From Cannabis sativa (taxonomy: Eukaryota; Streptophyta; Magnoliopsida; Rosales; Cannabaceae): a DNA stretch of 64,000 nucleotides. Numbering within the stretch: position 1 is the stretch's first letter; the number at the start of each line of letters is the position of its first letter. The translations under genes were made by a program, and so were the position numbers. Shown here piece by piece: positions 1 through 12,545 of the stretch. The stretch covers positions 44,960,406 to 45,024,405 of the forward strand of contig NC_083603.1 in assembly GCF_029168945.1 (NCBI RefSeq), read 5' to 3'. The notes beneath the pieces are model-generated. The model was given only the letters and a program-made list of their open reading frames with translations, ran no database searches and was not told the DNA's origin.

Positions 1-2039
1 ATGTATATATATATTATATAGATGAAGAGGAAGTTTTAAGATGGTAATTGGATAATAATTAACAATCTTAATAGATATAAAAAAAAACAAAAAAAAAAGA
101 TGAGACTTTCGTAAATATATGAGATTATTTTAAGAATATTTCATGCTACTTACAAACTTGTCGACCCCGACCAAATCGTCTTCATATACATGTTTAAAGA
201 AAAAAATTGTCTTCATATACACACAATTAAGAAAGAAAGAAAAAAATTATTTACAGTGAATGTATAAATATATCAATGTACAAAATATTGAACATATGTT
301 AAACATGATCAAAAGTACTCAAATACAATAATACAAAATAAATATCATATATATGCACAAATCTGTGTGCGAGCCACCAAAATTAATAAAGAGTATGTTG
401 ATCACAAAATATTTAAAGTAATTTTAGATTGTAATGTTATTACCGCCATATATAAGCAATAAAAAATAAAACATACCTTATCATATGATAGATGATTATT
501 AACTCCACCAATTAGCTATAAAACCTCTTTGTGTTGAACTACTATTATTTATTAATTATTCTGCATTGAAAGAGGAAGGAAATATATATTATTTAACATA
601 CATAGACATATACATATTTGTACGTATAAAATTGGTGTGTAAACTATGCATAGCTTAATTAAATTGTATATAGATGTAAATGTTGACAAAAGGAAGAGAG
701 ATAGATATGGAGTGAAGAGAGCGGCTTGAGAAAATTATTAGGAGGAGGTGGTAGTGCTTAGATTTAGGGTTATGGTTAGTTACGAATTATTAGTTTATTA
801 ATAAATTAAATTCTTTTTGACAGATATGACTATTGATTGATTTTTATAATTTTTAATATATGTTAATTATTAATATTCTCCCAAGATAAGTTTGTTAGAG
901 AGATATGTGGCTAAGATGATTTTTTTTAATTTAAAAAGAGATTATTAATATTTAAAAGATTGTTTAATTTTTTGGGTTTAATTATTAGTTTATTGGTTAA
1001 CGGAAGATCAAACCTAATCGTTAAATTTAACAGAATATTCTTTTATTTTTAAGTATATTCTGTTAAACCAAGAAATACCGTTAGATAGACACTTTTAATA
1101 TATAAAGATATGTATAATACGACATTTTCCTTAATTTGTTTTTTAGCTGTTTTTGTTCATAACCAAATGCACACAATTAATATTATTAGGGTGTGGTTAT
1201 AATTATAAACTTGTAATGATCAATGTAAAAAAACAAAATATAGAAGAATATATTGGAGACTTGAATAATTAAGTTTAAAGAGCACTTCCAACAGATAATG
1301 TATATAACTATAAAGTTAAATTACAACTCAAAACTCATAATAATTTTCCTAATCTATCTTTTAAAATACATTACTAAATTCTACTTTTTTCTATTTTATA
1401 TCAAACTTTTACATAATAACATACATAAACTATTCTATTTTTTTATCTACATAATTTAAATATATTATATATTTTCAAATATATCTTATTCACTTAATTT
1501 ATTTTATGTATTTATTAATATAAATAATGTGAAAAAAAGAGAAGAAAATAATAAAAAAATAATTAAAAAAATGTTTAGCTAAGGGTAAATCTATTAAGAG
1601 CACTCCCATCAATTTCTTTACTCTATTATTTAAATATATCATCAAAACTCTGCTTTATCTATTTTACCAAAAAATTTTACATTATGAAAATAATATTAAA
1701 ATATAGTTAACTCAATTAGTTATCTCTACATTTAATTAAGCACTATTCATTAAGCTAAAAAATATGTAAAATAATTAAAGTTTATAACCTCACTCGTTGA
1801 AAGCTCAATTTTATAATTTTTTCTCTATAATAAAAAGATTGAACTATTTTAGCTCATCTATTGAGAGAACTCTGAGCTATAAAATATTGAGTTATTTTAA
1901 CTCATCTATTAAAAGAATCAATTTAAGAGTACATAATTGTGGAATTACTATTTTATATATATTGGCGAGTAGTCCTATTTTATTATAATTATTGTCTATT
2001 TGTAATAGGCGTTATTTTATTATTTTAAATATGTATTTT
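1..2039. other. AT-rich intergenic region
   Basis: No coding region can be supported here. The sequence is very AT-rich. Two stretches, near 1279 and 1598, start with a similar GAGCACT(T/C)CCA motif followed by AT-rich sequence, as in some plant MITE ends, but no matching inverted end was found, so no element is called. Confidence 0.6.
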
Positions 2040-2159
2040 ATGCTGATTACGATCGACCATAGGCGAGGGAATCATATGTTTTGGATGAATTGATATTACT
2101 AGTATATGCAGCTCCTAGTGTAGACTTGTCTTCTTTTCGTTTGTCTCCTTCATCTTCTA

Positions 2160-2734
2160 GTTTTTATTTGTGGCACTCTCGCCTTGGTCATGTTTCAGAG
2201 TCTCGTTTAAAAATTTTTAGCTTCTAAAGGAACTTTAGGAAATGTGCAACCTCATGATATTTCTAATTGTAGTGGATGTAAACTTGCAAATTAAATATTT
2301 ACCTTTCAATAAAAGTACAATTTGTTCTGTTGCATCCCTTAATTTAGTACACTCTGATGTGTGGGAACCCTCTCTTGTTGTTACAAAAGGGGGTTATCGA
2401 TACTATATTTCTTTTATTGATGATCACACTCATTTTTGTTGGATTTTTCTTATGAAACATTGTTCTGACTTTTATAGTATTTATGATCGTTTTCGAGCTT
2501 ATGTAAAAACTCAACTTGATGCTGCTATTAAATGTTCTAGATGTGACAAGGTAGTGAGTATACTTTAAATAAATTTGTTGATTCACTTGCCTTAGATGGA
2601 AATGTGCATCAAACTTCTTATACTGAACACCCAAATAAAATGGTGTGGCTGAAAAAAAAGTATAGGCACATTGTTAAAACTACTCGTTCTCTTTTGTTGT
2701 CATATTTTGTTCTTAGTTAGTTTTGGGGGGAGGC
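2160..2734 (+). pseudogene. Copia GAG-pre-integrase/integrase core remnant
   Basis: The translation shows a GAG-pre-integrase motif (WHSRLGHVS type) near 2170. It is followed by an integrase core stretch with LVHSDVWEPS and YRYYISFIDDHTHFCWIF, the first catalytic Asp region typical of Ty1-copia integrases. The reading frame is broken around 2210 and 2560. It ends in an FWGEA-type motif exactly where the CACTA element begins. The frame resumes at 8257 after the transposon and one copy of the duplicated GGC, so this block and the next were one gene before the insertion. Confidence 0.85.
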
Positions 2735-3016
2735 CACTACAACAGATTTCATTATTATCGGCGGAAGCATCCGCCGGTAATAAGTAACTAGACCGCCGGT
2801 AATAATTAATACCGGCGGAATCCGCCGGTAATTATCCGCCGGCATTAATTGGTCGCTAAAAATGGTTATTACCGACGAAAGGGGGATTCCGCCGGTAATA
2901 ATATTAATACCGGCGGATTAATAGCGGTGGGGTCCGCCGGTATTAATATTTTTAAATATTAAAAAAAATATATTATAATGATAAATACCGGCGGACCCAT
3001 CCGCCGGTAATAATAA
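2735..3016. repeat. CACTA left subterminal repeats
   Basis: About ten copies of CCGCCGGTA or its inverse TACCGGCGG lie within 280 bp of the left end, in both orientations, often followed by ATAATA. In En/Spm the accessory protein TNPA binds such subterminal motifs to bring the ends together. Binding here is inferred from position and repetition. The motif is CpG-rich in otherwise AT-rich DNA, so it is a likely methylation target. Confidence 0.85.
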
Positions 3017-3266
3017 TTTTAAATATTAAAAAAAATATTATTTTGATTATTTAATATAATTAAATTAATTATAATAACTATTTTATAAATAAATATATTA
3101 ATTAGAAATAAAATATCAAAATTAAGAAATTAAGCATTAAACATTAATTAAGAAATTAAGTAGTAAAATTAATTTGTCCATCACAATAAAAATTATATTA
3201 TCTTAAATAAAATTAGGAAATTGTCTTTAAATAAACTTTAAAACATAACACATAATTAAAAAAAAC

Positions 3267-4945
3267 CTAACTATCATTGTTCAAATCAGTAAATTCTAAA
3301 AATTCATCTGCATTTGAGCTAAGTCTTGAACCATCAATATTCTCACGGGATTGAGCCGGCGGGGCAGGGTAATAAGGTTGTCCAGTCTGCGGCGTAGGTA
3401 AGATCTCCACATATTGTCGAGGGTGGGGGCGAACCAAAATTGGTTGTTGCTGTTGTTGCTGACTCTGAGCACTGAAAAAGCCTCCATACATAGGCTGTTG
3501 TGGAGATCCTCCCATTTGACCATACACAGGTTGTTGCTGCAACAATGACCCAAATTGACCGTACACAGGGTATGGTTGTTGGGATGAGCCTCCAATATTA
3601 CCAACCATAGGTTGTGTCTGAGATCCTCCAGCGGCTTCCAAAAAAAATATAGGAGGAGACTGTGAGGGAAGCCCGAACATGTAATGCAACTGAGGCGATT
3701 GTGAAGAGCCAGCAGACATGTTGGGAGAATGATGTTGTCGTTGTTGAAAAAACTGGGGCTGCTGAGGCGATCGTGGTTGTTGTTGTTGTTGTTGTTGTTG
3801 TTGTGGCATTGACGTTGGAGGGGGGGCTGAACTGGACGCGCTACCTTGCGGTTGTGATGGTAAAAATTTTTGTAAAAAATTATTAAACCGCGGGTCATGC
3901 AGAGACGCGTCACTGGAGGTGCCAGACTGATCAATCTTATCACGCATTTTTAACATAAACTCGGCGAAGACTCCCATATCTTCCGGAGTAATGGATGAAG
4001 TCGGTACTTGTGATTGAGCTCGACTTTGAGTACTAGAACTTGATGTCGAGCTGCCTTTCAATTTATAACCCAATCCTCTTAGATAGTCCGACCGGCTCCC
4101 AAGAACTTTATTCATAGCTTTCAATTGCTTATATTTGCTAGCAGACCCATCGCTGGAATCATCTTCTGTATCCGTCATGCTAGCAACCTCTTCAAGCATT
4201 TTCTCCTGATCAAATAAAATATTAGAAATACAATAACAACAACATGCATTAGTTGTAAGAAAATTATTAAAAAACATATTGAAACTTACATGTAGTTCTT
4301 TGCATGTCTCGCTGATCCAAGTGTCTTCTATTCCTTTTTTGAGGTGGCCTTTCTTCCAAGTATCAATTACGTAGTCTTCGGGGACGTCCTGTTTAAAAAT
4401 AGAGTTAGTTTGTGCTTAGTATAAAAGAAATTTCTAATAGAAAGTTGATAATTTTACTTACATGTTCATTTCGAGATGCTGCCATCGACCTCGAGCCTTG
4501 TGTTGACAAATACTGCATTTCTCCTCTATTTTTCTTGTTTTGATTTGAACGCGCCCTGAATTTTGGGCTCAAAAATAAGTCAATGATTTGCTTCCAACTC
4601 TCGGTAGTGCAGTGATCAGGTACTGCTTCAATAACACTTGCCAAATCATTTGGATCCCCGGAATAATGTTCCCAAAACCACGTGTGCCTGATATTCTTTC
4701 TCTCAGAATATCTTCTCTTCATCTCATGATAAAGAGTACTCATCACTTTTTCAGGCTCAGGATGGCCATCAATATCGTACAAATACTACAAACAAATAGT
4801 ATTTGTTAAAAAATTATGTGTTAATTGAAATTAATTATTTGAAACATTAAACTTGTTAATGTGTTTTACCTTCATTTTTTGTACAATTTGGTCTTTAAAG
4901 TGTTGAGGAATTTCATTAAATTTAAGTAGTGTCCTGGCAACTTGA
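3267..4945 (-). CDS. CACTA accessory (TNPA-like / Ptta-En-Spm) gene, 5' end lost in a fusion
   Basis: Three or four exons can be placed on the minus strand. The first starts within the fusion near 4945, in a frame different from the transposase, and reads to a GT donor near 4873. The second runs about 4458-4788 and holds YHEMKRRYSERK and WKQIIDLFLSPKFR, resembling plant Ptta/En/Spm transposase-associated proteins. The third is about 4291-4390 (DVPEDYVIDTWKKGH). The last runs from about 4206 to a stop at 3267 and is rich in Gln, Ser and Pro, including a pure Gln run at about 3780-3805. A role in binding the subterminal repeats is inferred by analogy with TNPA. Loss of the gene's start makes a functional product doubtful. 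Confidence 0.6.
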
Positions 4946-6140
4946 ATACAGTGTTGGTTCGACAATCTCTCGTATCTACTCCGTTAACCCACAACTCCTT
5001 CAACTCATCCACCAAGGGTCTTAAAAATATGTCTATGTCCATTCCGGGTGATTTATCTCCAGGAATTAGAATGGTCAACATAAAATTATTATCTTTCATA
5101 CATAACCAAGGTGGAAGATTATAGTTCGCCAAAACTACAGGCCACATACTGTAAGCTTGTCTCATATTGCCAAATGGATTAAAGCCATCAGCAGCTAAAC
5201 CGAGACGAACATTTCGAAGTTCACTAGCAAAATCAGGGTGTTTGGCATCAAAGTCCTTCCACGCTGCACCATCCACAGGGTGTCGCATCACACCCTCATC
5301 TTTTGATTTACCACTGTGGTGCCATACCATGTATTTAGCCGTATGCCTTGAAGTATACAATCTCTTCAGTCGCGGAATTAATGGAAAGTAATGCATCACC
5401 TTATGAGGCACCTTTTTTGCTCCTAAATTTTCTGAAGTTATCCATCTACTAGTGCCACAGACTGGACATGAATCTTCATTTGCATGTTCATTGTAAAATA
5501 AACAGCAATTGTGCTTGCACACATGAATAGACTCATACCCCAATCCTAATTTTTTCAATTTTTTCTTGGCATCATAATAGTTTGATGGAATTTTATTTTC
5601 CTTTGGAAAAGCAAATTTTAATAACTTCAGTAATTCATCAAATATGTTGTTAGGAATCTTTCCCCTAACTTTCAAATGCAATAACTTTGCCAAAAAGTTA
5701 AGAGAAGATATCCAATCACAACCAGGATACAACTCGGCCTCAATTTCTTCAAATAATTCGTCGCGCCATTGATTTGCATCAGGATTATCATCTATTTCGA
5801 ATGACGGCTGAAGGAAGTCATCCACTATTGGAATCATCTCGTCAATTTCAGTATCATCATCAGCGTCATCATGGTCATTCATTGCATTAGTGGCACTAGA
5901 TTCTGCTTCCCCGTGGTATGTCCACTTCTCGTAACCAGTAAAAAAACCCCAATCGAATATATGTGCTTTCACAACAGGTAAAGTTTGAAGCCTATTGTTC
6001 ACACATCTTACACATGGGCACCTAATTCTACCATCACAATCTTTACATTTCGAGGCCATCTCCAAAAATACATTTAGACCATCCCAATATTGTGGACATC
6101 TACGATTTCGCAAAGTGGTCCAAGACTTGTCGATTGTCAT
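4945..6140 (-). CDS. TNP2-like CACTA transposase, C-terminally truncated
   Basis: The protein starts MTIDKSWTTLRNRRCPQYWDG at 6140, directly after an AG acceptor. It has an N-terminal transposase-associated zinc-finger-like part (CPCVRCVNNR, about residues 40-50), an acidic linker, a CX2C-type finger (CPVCGTSRW, about 225-233) and the start of the TNP2 domain (about 285-398, with AWKDFDAKHPDF and LGLAADGFNPFG). Intact TNP2 proteins continue for several hundred residues. Here the family match stops after DTRDCRTNTVF, near 4945, and the frame runs into the neighbouring gene to a stop at 4872. An internal deletion is the simplest explanation. The catalytic region is mostly missing, so activity is unlikely. 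Confidence 0.85.
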
Positions 6141-7724
6141 CTAAAATTTTATGAAGACATAAGATTTAATAGTATAAAGAAAAATTTAATGATAAAATTT
6201 TATGCAATTTTATGCTATTTTATGATATTTTATGCTATTTTATTAAAAAAAATTATTATTATTTTAATACTTTCACAATTATTTATATATTATTAAAATA
6301 AACATTCTTTATTAAATATATTTTCTATTTTTAATTTTTAAAGAAATATTATTTAATATTATTTAAAAAATATTTTCCTATATTGAATCTTTTTCTTAAA
6401 AAAATTATAATTAAAATTGTGAAAGAAATTTTAATATTTTACATCTAAATATTATTTTTTTTTGAGTTTATATTTTTTTCAAGTATATATTACAATAAAA
6501 TTTTCATTTATTAATTTTTTTTATATTAAAAAAATTATTATTTTATTAATATTTTCTTTTATATATTTTAATGTTAAAATTATATTATTTAATTAATTTT
6601 TTAAAGAAATATTATTTAAAAATATTTTCCTATATTAAATCGTTTTTTTAAAAAAAACTTATAATTAAAATCATAAAAAAGTTTAATTCTTTACATTAAA
6701 ATATTTTTTTTTTGGTTTTATATTTATTTTTTAAGTATATATTATATTAAAATTGCTTTTTATTAATTTTTTTTAAATTAAAGAAATTATTATTTTATTA
6801 ATATTTATTCTTTACATATTTTAATGTTAAAATTTCAGAAACTTTTTGTTGTTAAATTTTAAGTATTAAAAAAATAAAATTTAGATTTTAAAATCTTATT
6901 TAATATTTACATGAAAAAGTTTATTTTTTTATGTTAAAAAATATTTAACTTATGAGTATTTTTTTTTTCAAAAATATAGATTTATCTTAATTTTTTTATT
7001 ACATTTTTTAAAAATAGTCAATTGTATATAAATTTTATACATATTTAAAAGTTGTTTATTATTGTAAAATATTAATGACACAAAATTTTTACAAAAAATT
7101 TAATACAAAACTCTATAAATTACATTTATTTTTTCCATAATATATATAACAATATATTAACTATACAGTATATACAGTGTATATACACTGTATATAACAG
7201 TATATATTGTGTATACAGTGTACTATATACACTGTATATATACTGTGTATATTATATATACAGTGTATACACTGTACTATATACACAGTATATACACTGT
7301 ATATACCGTATATAATGTATACACTGTGTATAAATTGACAATATCTACAAATTTTTCATTCACAACACACAGCATATATACAAAATATATAATTTACAGT
7401 ACACAGTATACACAAAACAGCAATTAAAAATACACTAAACTAAAATTTTTCAAATATAACACATTTTCCATTCACAATACACAGTATACATACATATATA
7501 ATATTTTTTACAGAAAAAAAATTATTTTTATGAGATATATATACACAAATATTGTAAGAACTAACCTCCAAATATTTAGTACACCAACCGATCCCGGCGT
7601 TTTACTCAGAAATTTCTTCCCCACAGATTATTTATCCCAAACTTTAAAGATGGAGAAAAAAATTAGATATTAAGAAAAAAAATAATATATGTAAAACAGA
7701 GAAAAAAGAAAAACGAAATCATTA
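6141..7724 (-). other. Long AT-rich 5' leader intron of the CACTA transposase gene
   Basis: On the minus strand a plausible donor (TCG|GTAATG) lies near 7724, at the edge of a GC-rich stretch. An acceptor (TTTTAG) lies immediately before the transposase ATG at 6140. The intervening 1.6 kb is extremely AT-rich, has no coding signal and contains the palindromic repeat tract described separately. The splice sites are inferred from sequence only. Confidence 0.5.
7150..7335. repeat. TATACAGTGTATA palindromic repeat tract
   Basis: About 185 bp of overlapping inverted repeats built on TATACAGTGTATATACACTGTATA-like units cut into variants. Almost any part can pair with its neighbour, so the tract could form hairpins or cruciforms. 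It lies inside the CACTA element in the presumed leader intron. The apparent Tyr/Val-rich reading frame over it is an artefact of the repeat. Confidence 0.85.
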
Positions 7725-7893
7725 CCGATGCACTGGCGGTGGTAGACGGGCGGCGCACTGGCGGTGTCGGGGAAATGATGCCGGAGAAGGGGGCGGAATG
7801 TGTTTGAAAACGGGGAGGGGAGGTGGAATGGAGAAGGTGGGGAGTGAGGAAATGGAAAAAATGGTATTCTGAAATGGGGAGGGGTTTATATAG
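7725..7893 (-). promoter_or_regulatory. Probable CACTA promoter and non-coding first exon
   Basis: A TATATAAA box lies on the minus strand at about 7885-7892, just inside the right subterminal repeats. A GC-rich leader of about 130 bp follows and ends at a GTAATG donor near 7724. Position and orientation fit the promoter of the minus-strand transposon genes. No transcript evidence is available. Confidence 0.5.
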
Positions 7894-7897
7894 ATTT

Positions 7898-8256
7898 TTA
7901 ATACCGGCGGGACCCGCCGGTATTAATTGGGTTCCGCCGGTATTAATAAAAACGGTCAGAATCCCAGATTAATACCGGCGGGTCCCGCCGGTATTAATCC
8001 GCCGGTAATACTAAATTCAAAAAGTTGGGCGGTAAAAATCCCGCCCACTTTTTTCGAGGCGGGATTCCGCCGGTATTAATCCAAACCCGCCGGTAATAAT
8101 AAATTTAAAATAATTTTTTTTATTTATTTAATATAATATTAATTATATAGTTATTACCGGCGGATGGCTATTTTTGCCGGTAATACCCCTATTAATACCG
8201 GCGGGTGAGTTCCGCCGGCAATAAACCCGCCAGTAATAGAGTTATTTGTTGTAGTG
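7898..8256. repeat. CACTA right subterminal repeats
   Basis: About ten copies of TACCGGCGG or CCGCCGGTA in both orientations, mirroring the left end, with an AT-rich gap at about 8100-8150. They abut the terminal inverted repeat that ends at 8256. Confidence 0.85.
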
Positions 8257-9849
8257 GGCAGCTCTAACTGCAGTTCACCTAATTAATATGATTCCGTCTT
8301 TTTCCATTTCAGGTTTGTCTCCTTTTGAGAAACTATATGGTTGTATTCTTGACTAATCGATCTTCTTTAAGATTCTTTAGTTCTACTTATTTTGTGCTTT
8401 GTCCTAGTGTAGAGCATACAAAATTATCGTCACACTCTAGTCTTTGTGTGTTTCTTAGTTATGGGGAAGGGAAAAAGGGCTATCGTTGTTTCATCTAGTT
8501 TCTCATAAATTGTATGTATCTCGTCATGTTATTTTTCTTGAGCATATACCTTTTTACTATTCCTGGCACTTCTCATAATTTGATAAAAATAGATCTTATT
8601 CAACATTGACCTATTCTCTGAGTCTGAATCATCCACTACTCCTACAGTTCCTTCTCCTCTTCATTACTCTCGCATGCATCGTGTTGGAGGGTCTCAAGAA
8701 TTAGATACTGGTACTTTACAACCTGAAATCACCCCTCCATTAGATACTGGTACTTTGTAACCTAAAATCGCTCTTTTCCCTCCTATGCACCTGTTCCATA
8801 TCCTTTTGAGATTGTGGACCCTCCTCCTCGCTATCCTTAGCGCATTCGTAAGTCTACTCGCCAACCAAATTTTACATACTCTTCTTATTCTGCTTCTTTT
8901 ACTCTGTTTTTAGCATCTATTCATTGTTTTTCTGAGGCTTTGTCCTATAAAGAGACAGTTATTGACCCCCTTTGGCAGTGTGCTATGAATGAAAAACTGT
9001 TTGTTTTGCAAAAGACTCATACTTGAGATTTGGTACTTTTGCCTCTTGGTAAACATGCTATTGGTTCTCATTGGGTGTATAAAATCAAGACCAAGTCCGA
9101 TGGGTCTATCAAATGGTAGTAGGCTCGATTAGTGGCTAAGGGTTTTTCACAACACTATGGTATGGACTTTAAGGAGACTTTTGCTCCTGTTGGAAAAATG
9201 ACTACTGTTTGTACTCTTATAGCAGTGGCATCAATTCGTCAATGGACTATATCTCAAACGGATGTTAAGAATGCCTTTTTGAATGGTGACTTACATGAGG
9301 AAGTCTACATGATTCCTCCTCTTAGTGCTTCTCATAAGCATGGCAAAGTTTGCAAGCTAAAAATGCCTTTTATGGTCTTAAACAAGCTCCCCGTGGATGG
9401 TTTCAGAAGTTCTCTGCTGTTATTTTGTCTCTTGGTTTTATTTCAAGTGATCATGATTCAACTTTATTTATCAAGTGCACATCTACAGGTCTTATTCTGC
9501 TTTCCTTGTATGTTGATGATATGATTATTATAGAGTTTGATTTGTAGGGAATTGAAATGTTAAAGTCAAAATTAGCTTATCAGTTTGAGATGAAGGATTT
9601 GGGTTCTTTGCGTTATTTTCTGAGTATTGAAGTTGCCTTTTCTCCAAAAGGTTATCTTCTTTCTCAGTCAAAGTACACTACTAACATTATTGAGCGTGCT
9701 CACCTTAATTACTAATACTACAGTTGTTGACACTCCCTCTGATTTGAATGTTTAGTATTCTCCTTCTGATGGCTCTCTTTTGGAAGATCCTACTTTGTAT
9801 CGCGCAATTGTTGGCAATTTGGTTTATCTCAGTACTACTCGTCTGGACA
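8257..9849 (+). pseudogene. Copia integrase end and reverse transcriptase remnant
   Basis: After the CACTA element the copia frame resumes with sequence of the integrase C-terminal region (LSPFEKLYG near 8320). Reverse transcriptase follows: HWVYKIKTKSDGS (about 9070), LVAKGFSQHYGMDFKETFAPV (9132 onward), TDVKNAFLNGDLHEEVYM (about 9255), FYGLKQAPRGWF (about 9370) and the catalytic LYVDDMIII box (about 9508). Frames change near 9360 and 9545 and stops occur within motifs, so it cannot make a polyprotein. It is interrupted at 9854 by the solo LTR. Confidence 0.9.
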
Positions 9850-9854
9850 TTGCA

Positions 9855-12545
9855 TGTAATATTCTGGGATTAGAAAATAGATTAGCAACCCTAATTAAAA
9901 TAAATTAACTATAATTGAGTAATTATATTATTATATAATTAATTATATGAAATTATTTGAGAATTATCATTTATAAGACCCTATTTATGAGTTAGGGGTA
10001 TTTTCATAATTTTAACCTGAGAAGGGTAAAATCATAATTTTGATGTTTATTGTGCTAATGGATTATATTATTATATAGTATGTTTATATTACCTTACTGC
10101 AGGTAATTTTTGACAAGTTAGCACGGTATAGTCACAAACGGGTATTTTGGCTCGAACTGGGTTTGGAGTCCAAAATTATGAATAATGTGATATTGCATTA
10201 ATGTGTGATATATATGATGGTTTTGGAATTATGTGTGATTAGAGCTGACTTTTATGCCCTTGAATACTAAGTATGTTGATTTTTGGCCCTAAGGGCAAGA
10301 TGGTCATTTGACCTTAACTTAGTAAAGGTGATATATTTGACTTATTTCTGAAATTTAATGAAATAAACTTTATTTTTTCTGGTTTCATAGACTCCCACCA
10401 CCTCTCTACTCTCTCTTCTTCTCTCTTTGAAAATTTCTTTGATTTTGAGGACGAATTGTTGCAAATTGAAGTAGATCTTAGTCTTAGATTCTTGAGCTTA
10501 GCTTGGAAGGGTAATTGAAGTATTGGTTTCATTTTTATATAGTTGTAATTTTTGAAATTCCTATCCTAGGGTTTGAATTTGAATGATATTCTTCATGGTG
10601 TTCTTGAAATAATTTTATGGTATTAATTCCATGGATGAAAGTTAAGGTTTTATTGTGGTAACTTTGTGGTAATTTAAATTGATGCATGAATTTTGATTTT
10701 TGGTCAATTTGGTATTGTGATTTGAGAGCTAGCAATGTTAAACTTTGAGATTGGATTTGAATTTGTATTTACTAGGCTTTTGATATAAAAATTATGTGAG
10801 TTTTGTTCTTAATCTTGTGTATATTAAGCATGGTTTATGTGGATATTTTTTACTATAGGTTTAGAAACCACTTTTTTTGCATCAAAAGTTTGTATGAAAA
10901 GTATGGTTAATTGTGGATGTGTTTTGGTGCATTTTCGGAGTGAAAATTCTAATTTTTCTGGATTTTGAACTAAGCGCCGCAACCTGGTTCATGTGAGTCA
11001 CGACCTTTAACTTTTGGGCATTTTTGCTCCATGTAAGGAGCCAAGAGTTGTGACGTTTGGTGCAAGGTCGCGGCCCTCTCAATCAGTAGAACAGAAATAT
11101 TTTGTAAATTATTTTAGTCATAACTTTTGATTTCGAATTCCATTTTGAACATTCTACATATCGTTGGAAATCTCGTGGAGAGCTCTATTATTTGGTCCAG
11201 TATGTGAGTCCTAATTTTATAAAAATATTTTATGGAATTGGAGATTAACCCTGTTGTGTATAAACTCGAGAATTGTGATTAGGAATACTAGCACTTGGTC
11301 AGGATCACCTATGGATTGAGATTTCTCCTCATACGTTAGAAATCAGGTAAGATAATAAATTATGCACATAGAGTATAGCACAATGTCGCAATTATATATT
11401 GTATGATTGTTATAGTGAAACTGAGAGCTAGGGTTCTTACCCTAAGTATGAATTGGCATGAATATCCAATAATATACAATAAGATTAATTAGATGAAAGC
11501 ATGAGTTTATAGGGTCATTACCCTAAGTTAATATGTGTCGTGAACTGGGGTCATTACCCTTAATATTTATATTGTAGATTAGGGTTATTACCTTAAGTAA
11601 TTATGTTGTTGTGAATTAGGGTTACCACCATAAATATATATATGGCGAATTAGGATTACTACCCTAAATATGAATTTTCTTGAGCATGCTATAATGTATT
11701 ATGTGAGTGAATGATTAGAGTTGTGCAAGTTAGGGTTATTACCGTAAAACTTCATATGGTTGAGTATATACTAAATGTATTGTATGCATATTTATATATC
11801 AAGAGTTATATGTATAAGACATAACTAGGTTAGCCCTGATAAATATCATTAGGATGAACCACTGTGAGAGCATAATGTATGGATTATGTATATATGAGTA
11901 GAGTTACGTGGGTAAGGCATAATCAGGTTAGACTTGGCAATTATAACCGAGACAAATCCTAGTAAGGCCTTAAATGTAAAAGAGACGTGTGAGCATAATA
12001 CGTGGGTCTATGCTATATAGACATTAGTTATAGTGACATTATAATATATGGAATAATGTAATATAAAGTGCGGTGACACAGTATATATGTATTGGCATAC
12101 TATGAAGTGTAATTGTTATAATTATTCATGATGTTTTATTATTCTGTCTTGTTGGGCCTTGGCTCATGGGTGCTCTAATGTGTAGGCACTAGTTAGGCGC
12201 TGTCGCTTTAGCCATGAGTTTGAGAGTTTTGAAGATGAGTTGTACATGTATTAACAAAGTTAGACCACAAGGGATGGGTCCAACAGGAAATTGTGTAGAA
12301 ATTTTAATTTTGCCGCTTAGGTTGGCCGGTAAGAATGACTTGTAATATTTTAAAAATAAATTTTACGGGATCCCGGATATGTATCTATAAATGTTTTGAT
12401 TTGAAATAAGTTTGTAATAATGCAAGTTATTTAGTTAAATTAAGTTTAATATTAGTTTTTAAATCACTTGGCTTATGGACCCCGATTAACGGGATTAGCT
12501 ATCTGTAAGCACAACACGTGGTGTTCCTATGAGTAGGACGTTACA
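9855..12545. mobile_element. Solo LTR, 2.7 kb, inside the copia element
   Basis: The unit starts TGTAATATTC and ends GGACGTTACA, giving TG..CA ends with a short TGTAA/TTACA inverted repeat. TTGCA is duplicated directly at both sides (9850-9854 and 12546-12550). The copia reverse transcriptase reads on across it. No gag or pol lies inside, and no internal direct repeat pair was seen, so a recombined solo LTR fits better than a whole small element. Plant LTRs this long are typical of some Ty3-gypsy lineages such as Tekay/Del; that assignment is a guess. Confidence 0.85.
11420..11760. repeat. Tandem subrepeats with palindromic AGGGTNATTACCCT core
   Basis: Within the solo LTR, about seven diverged units of roughly 50-60 bp each contain a short palindrome of the form AGGGTTATTACCCTAA (for example near 11427, 11510, 11550, 11580 and 11730). 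Spacing is irregular and units are partly mutated. Confidence 0.7.

Larger units (their letters stand above)
2735..8256 (-). mobile_element. CACTA (En/Spm-type) DNA transposon, complete ends, internally deleted
   Basis: The element starts CACTACAACAGATT and ends with the inverse, AATAACAACATC-like sequence reading TTGTTGTAGTG on the plus strand. The flanking triplet GGC is present on both sides (2732-2734 and 8257-8259), the 3-bp duplication expected for CACTA elements. Both ends carry dense CCGCCGGTA/TACCGGCGG subterminal repeats. Its genes are on the minus strand: a TNP2-like transposase part (4945-6140) joined directly to a second, TNPA-like gene (3267-4945). The transposase lacks most of its catalytic domain, so the copy is probably non-autonomous. 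Total length is 5,522 bp. Confidence 0.95.

Noticed and set aside
3662..3886. Plus-strand open frame with a long Val run
   Set aside because: It is the antisense shadow of the Gln-rich repeat in the CACTA accessory gene.
7209..7427. Tyr/Val-rich open frame
   Set aside because: It is produced by the TATACAGTGTATA repeats and has no other support.
2735..8256. The CACTA element as an autonomous transposon
   Set aside because: The transposase lacks most of its catalytic domain and the two genes are fused by a deletion.
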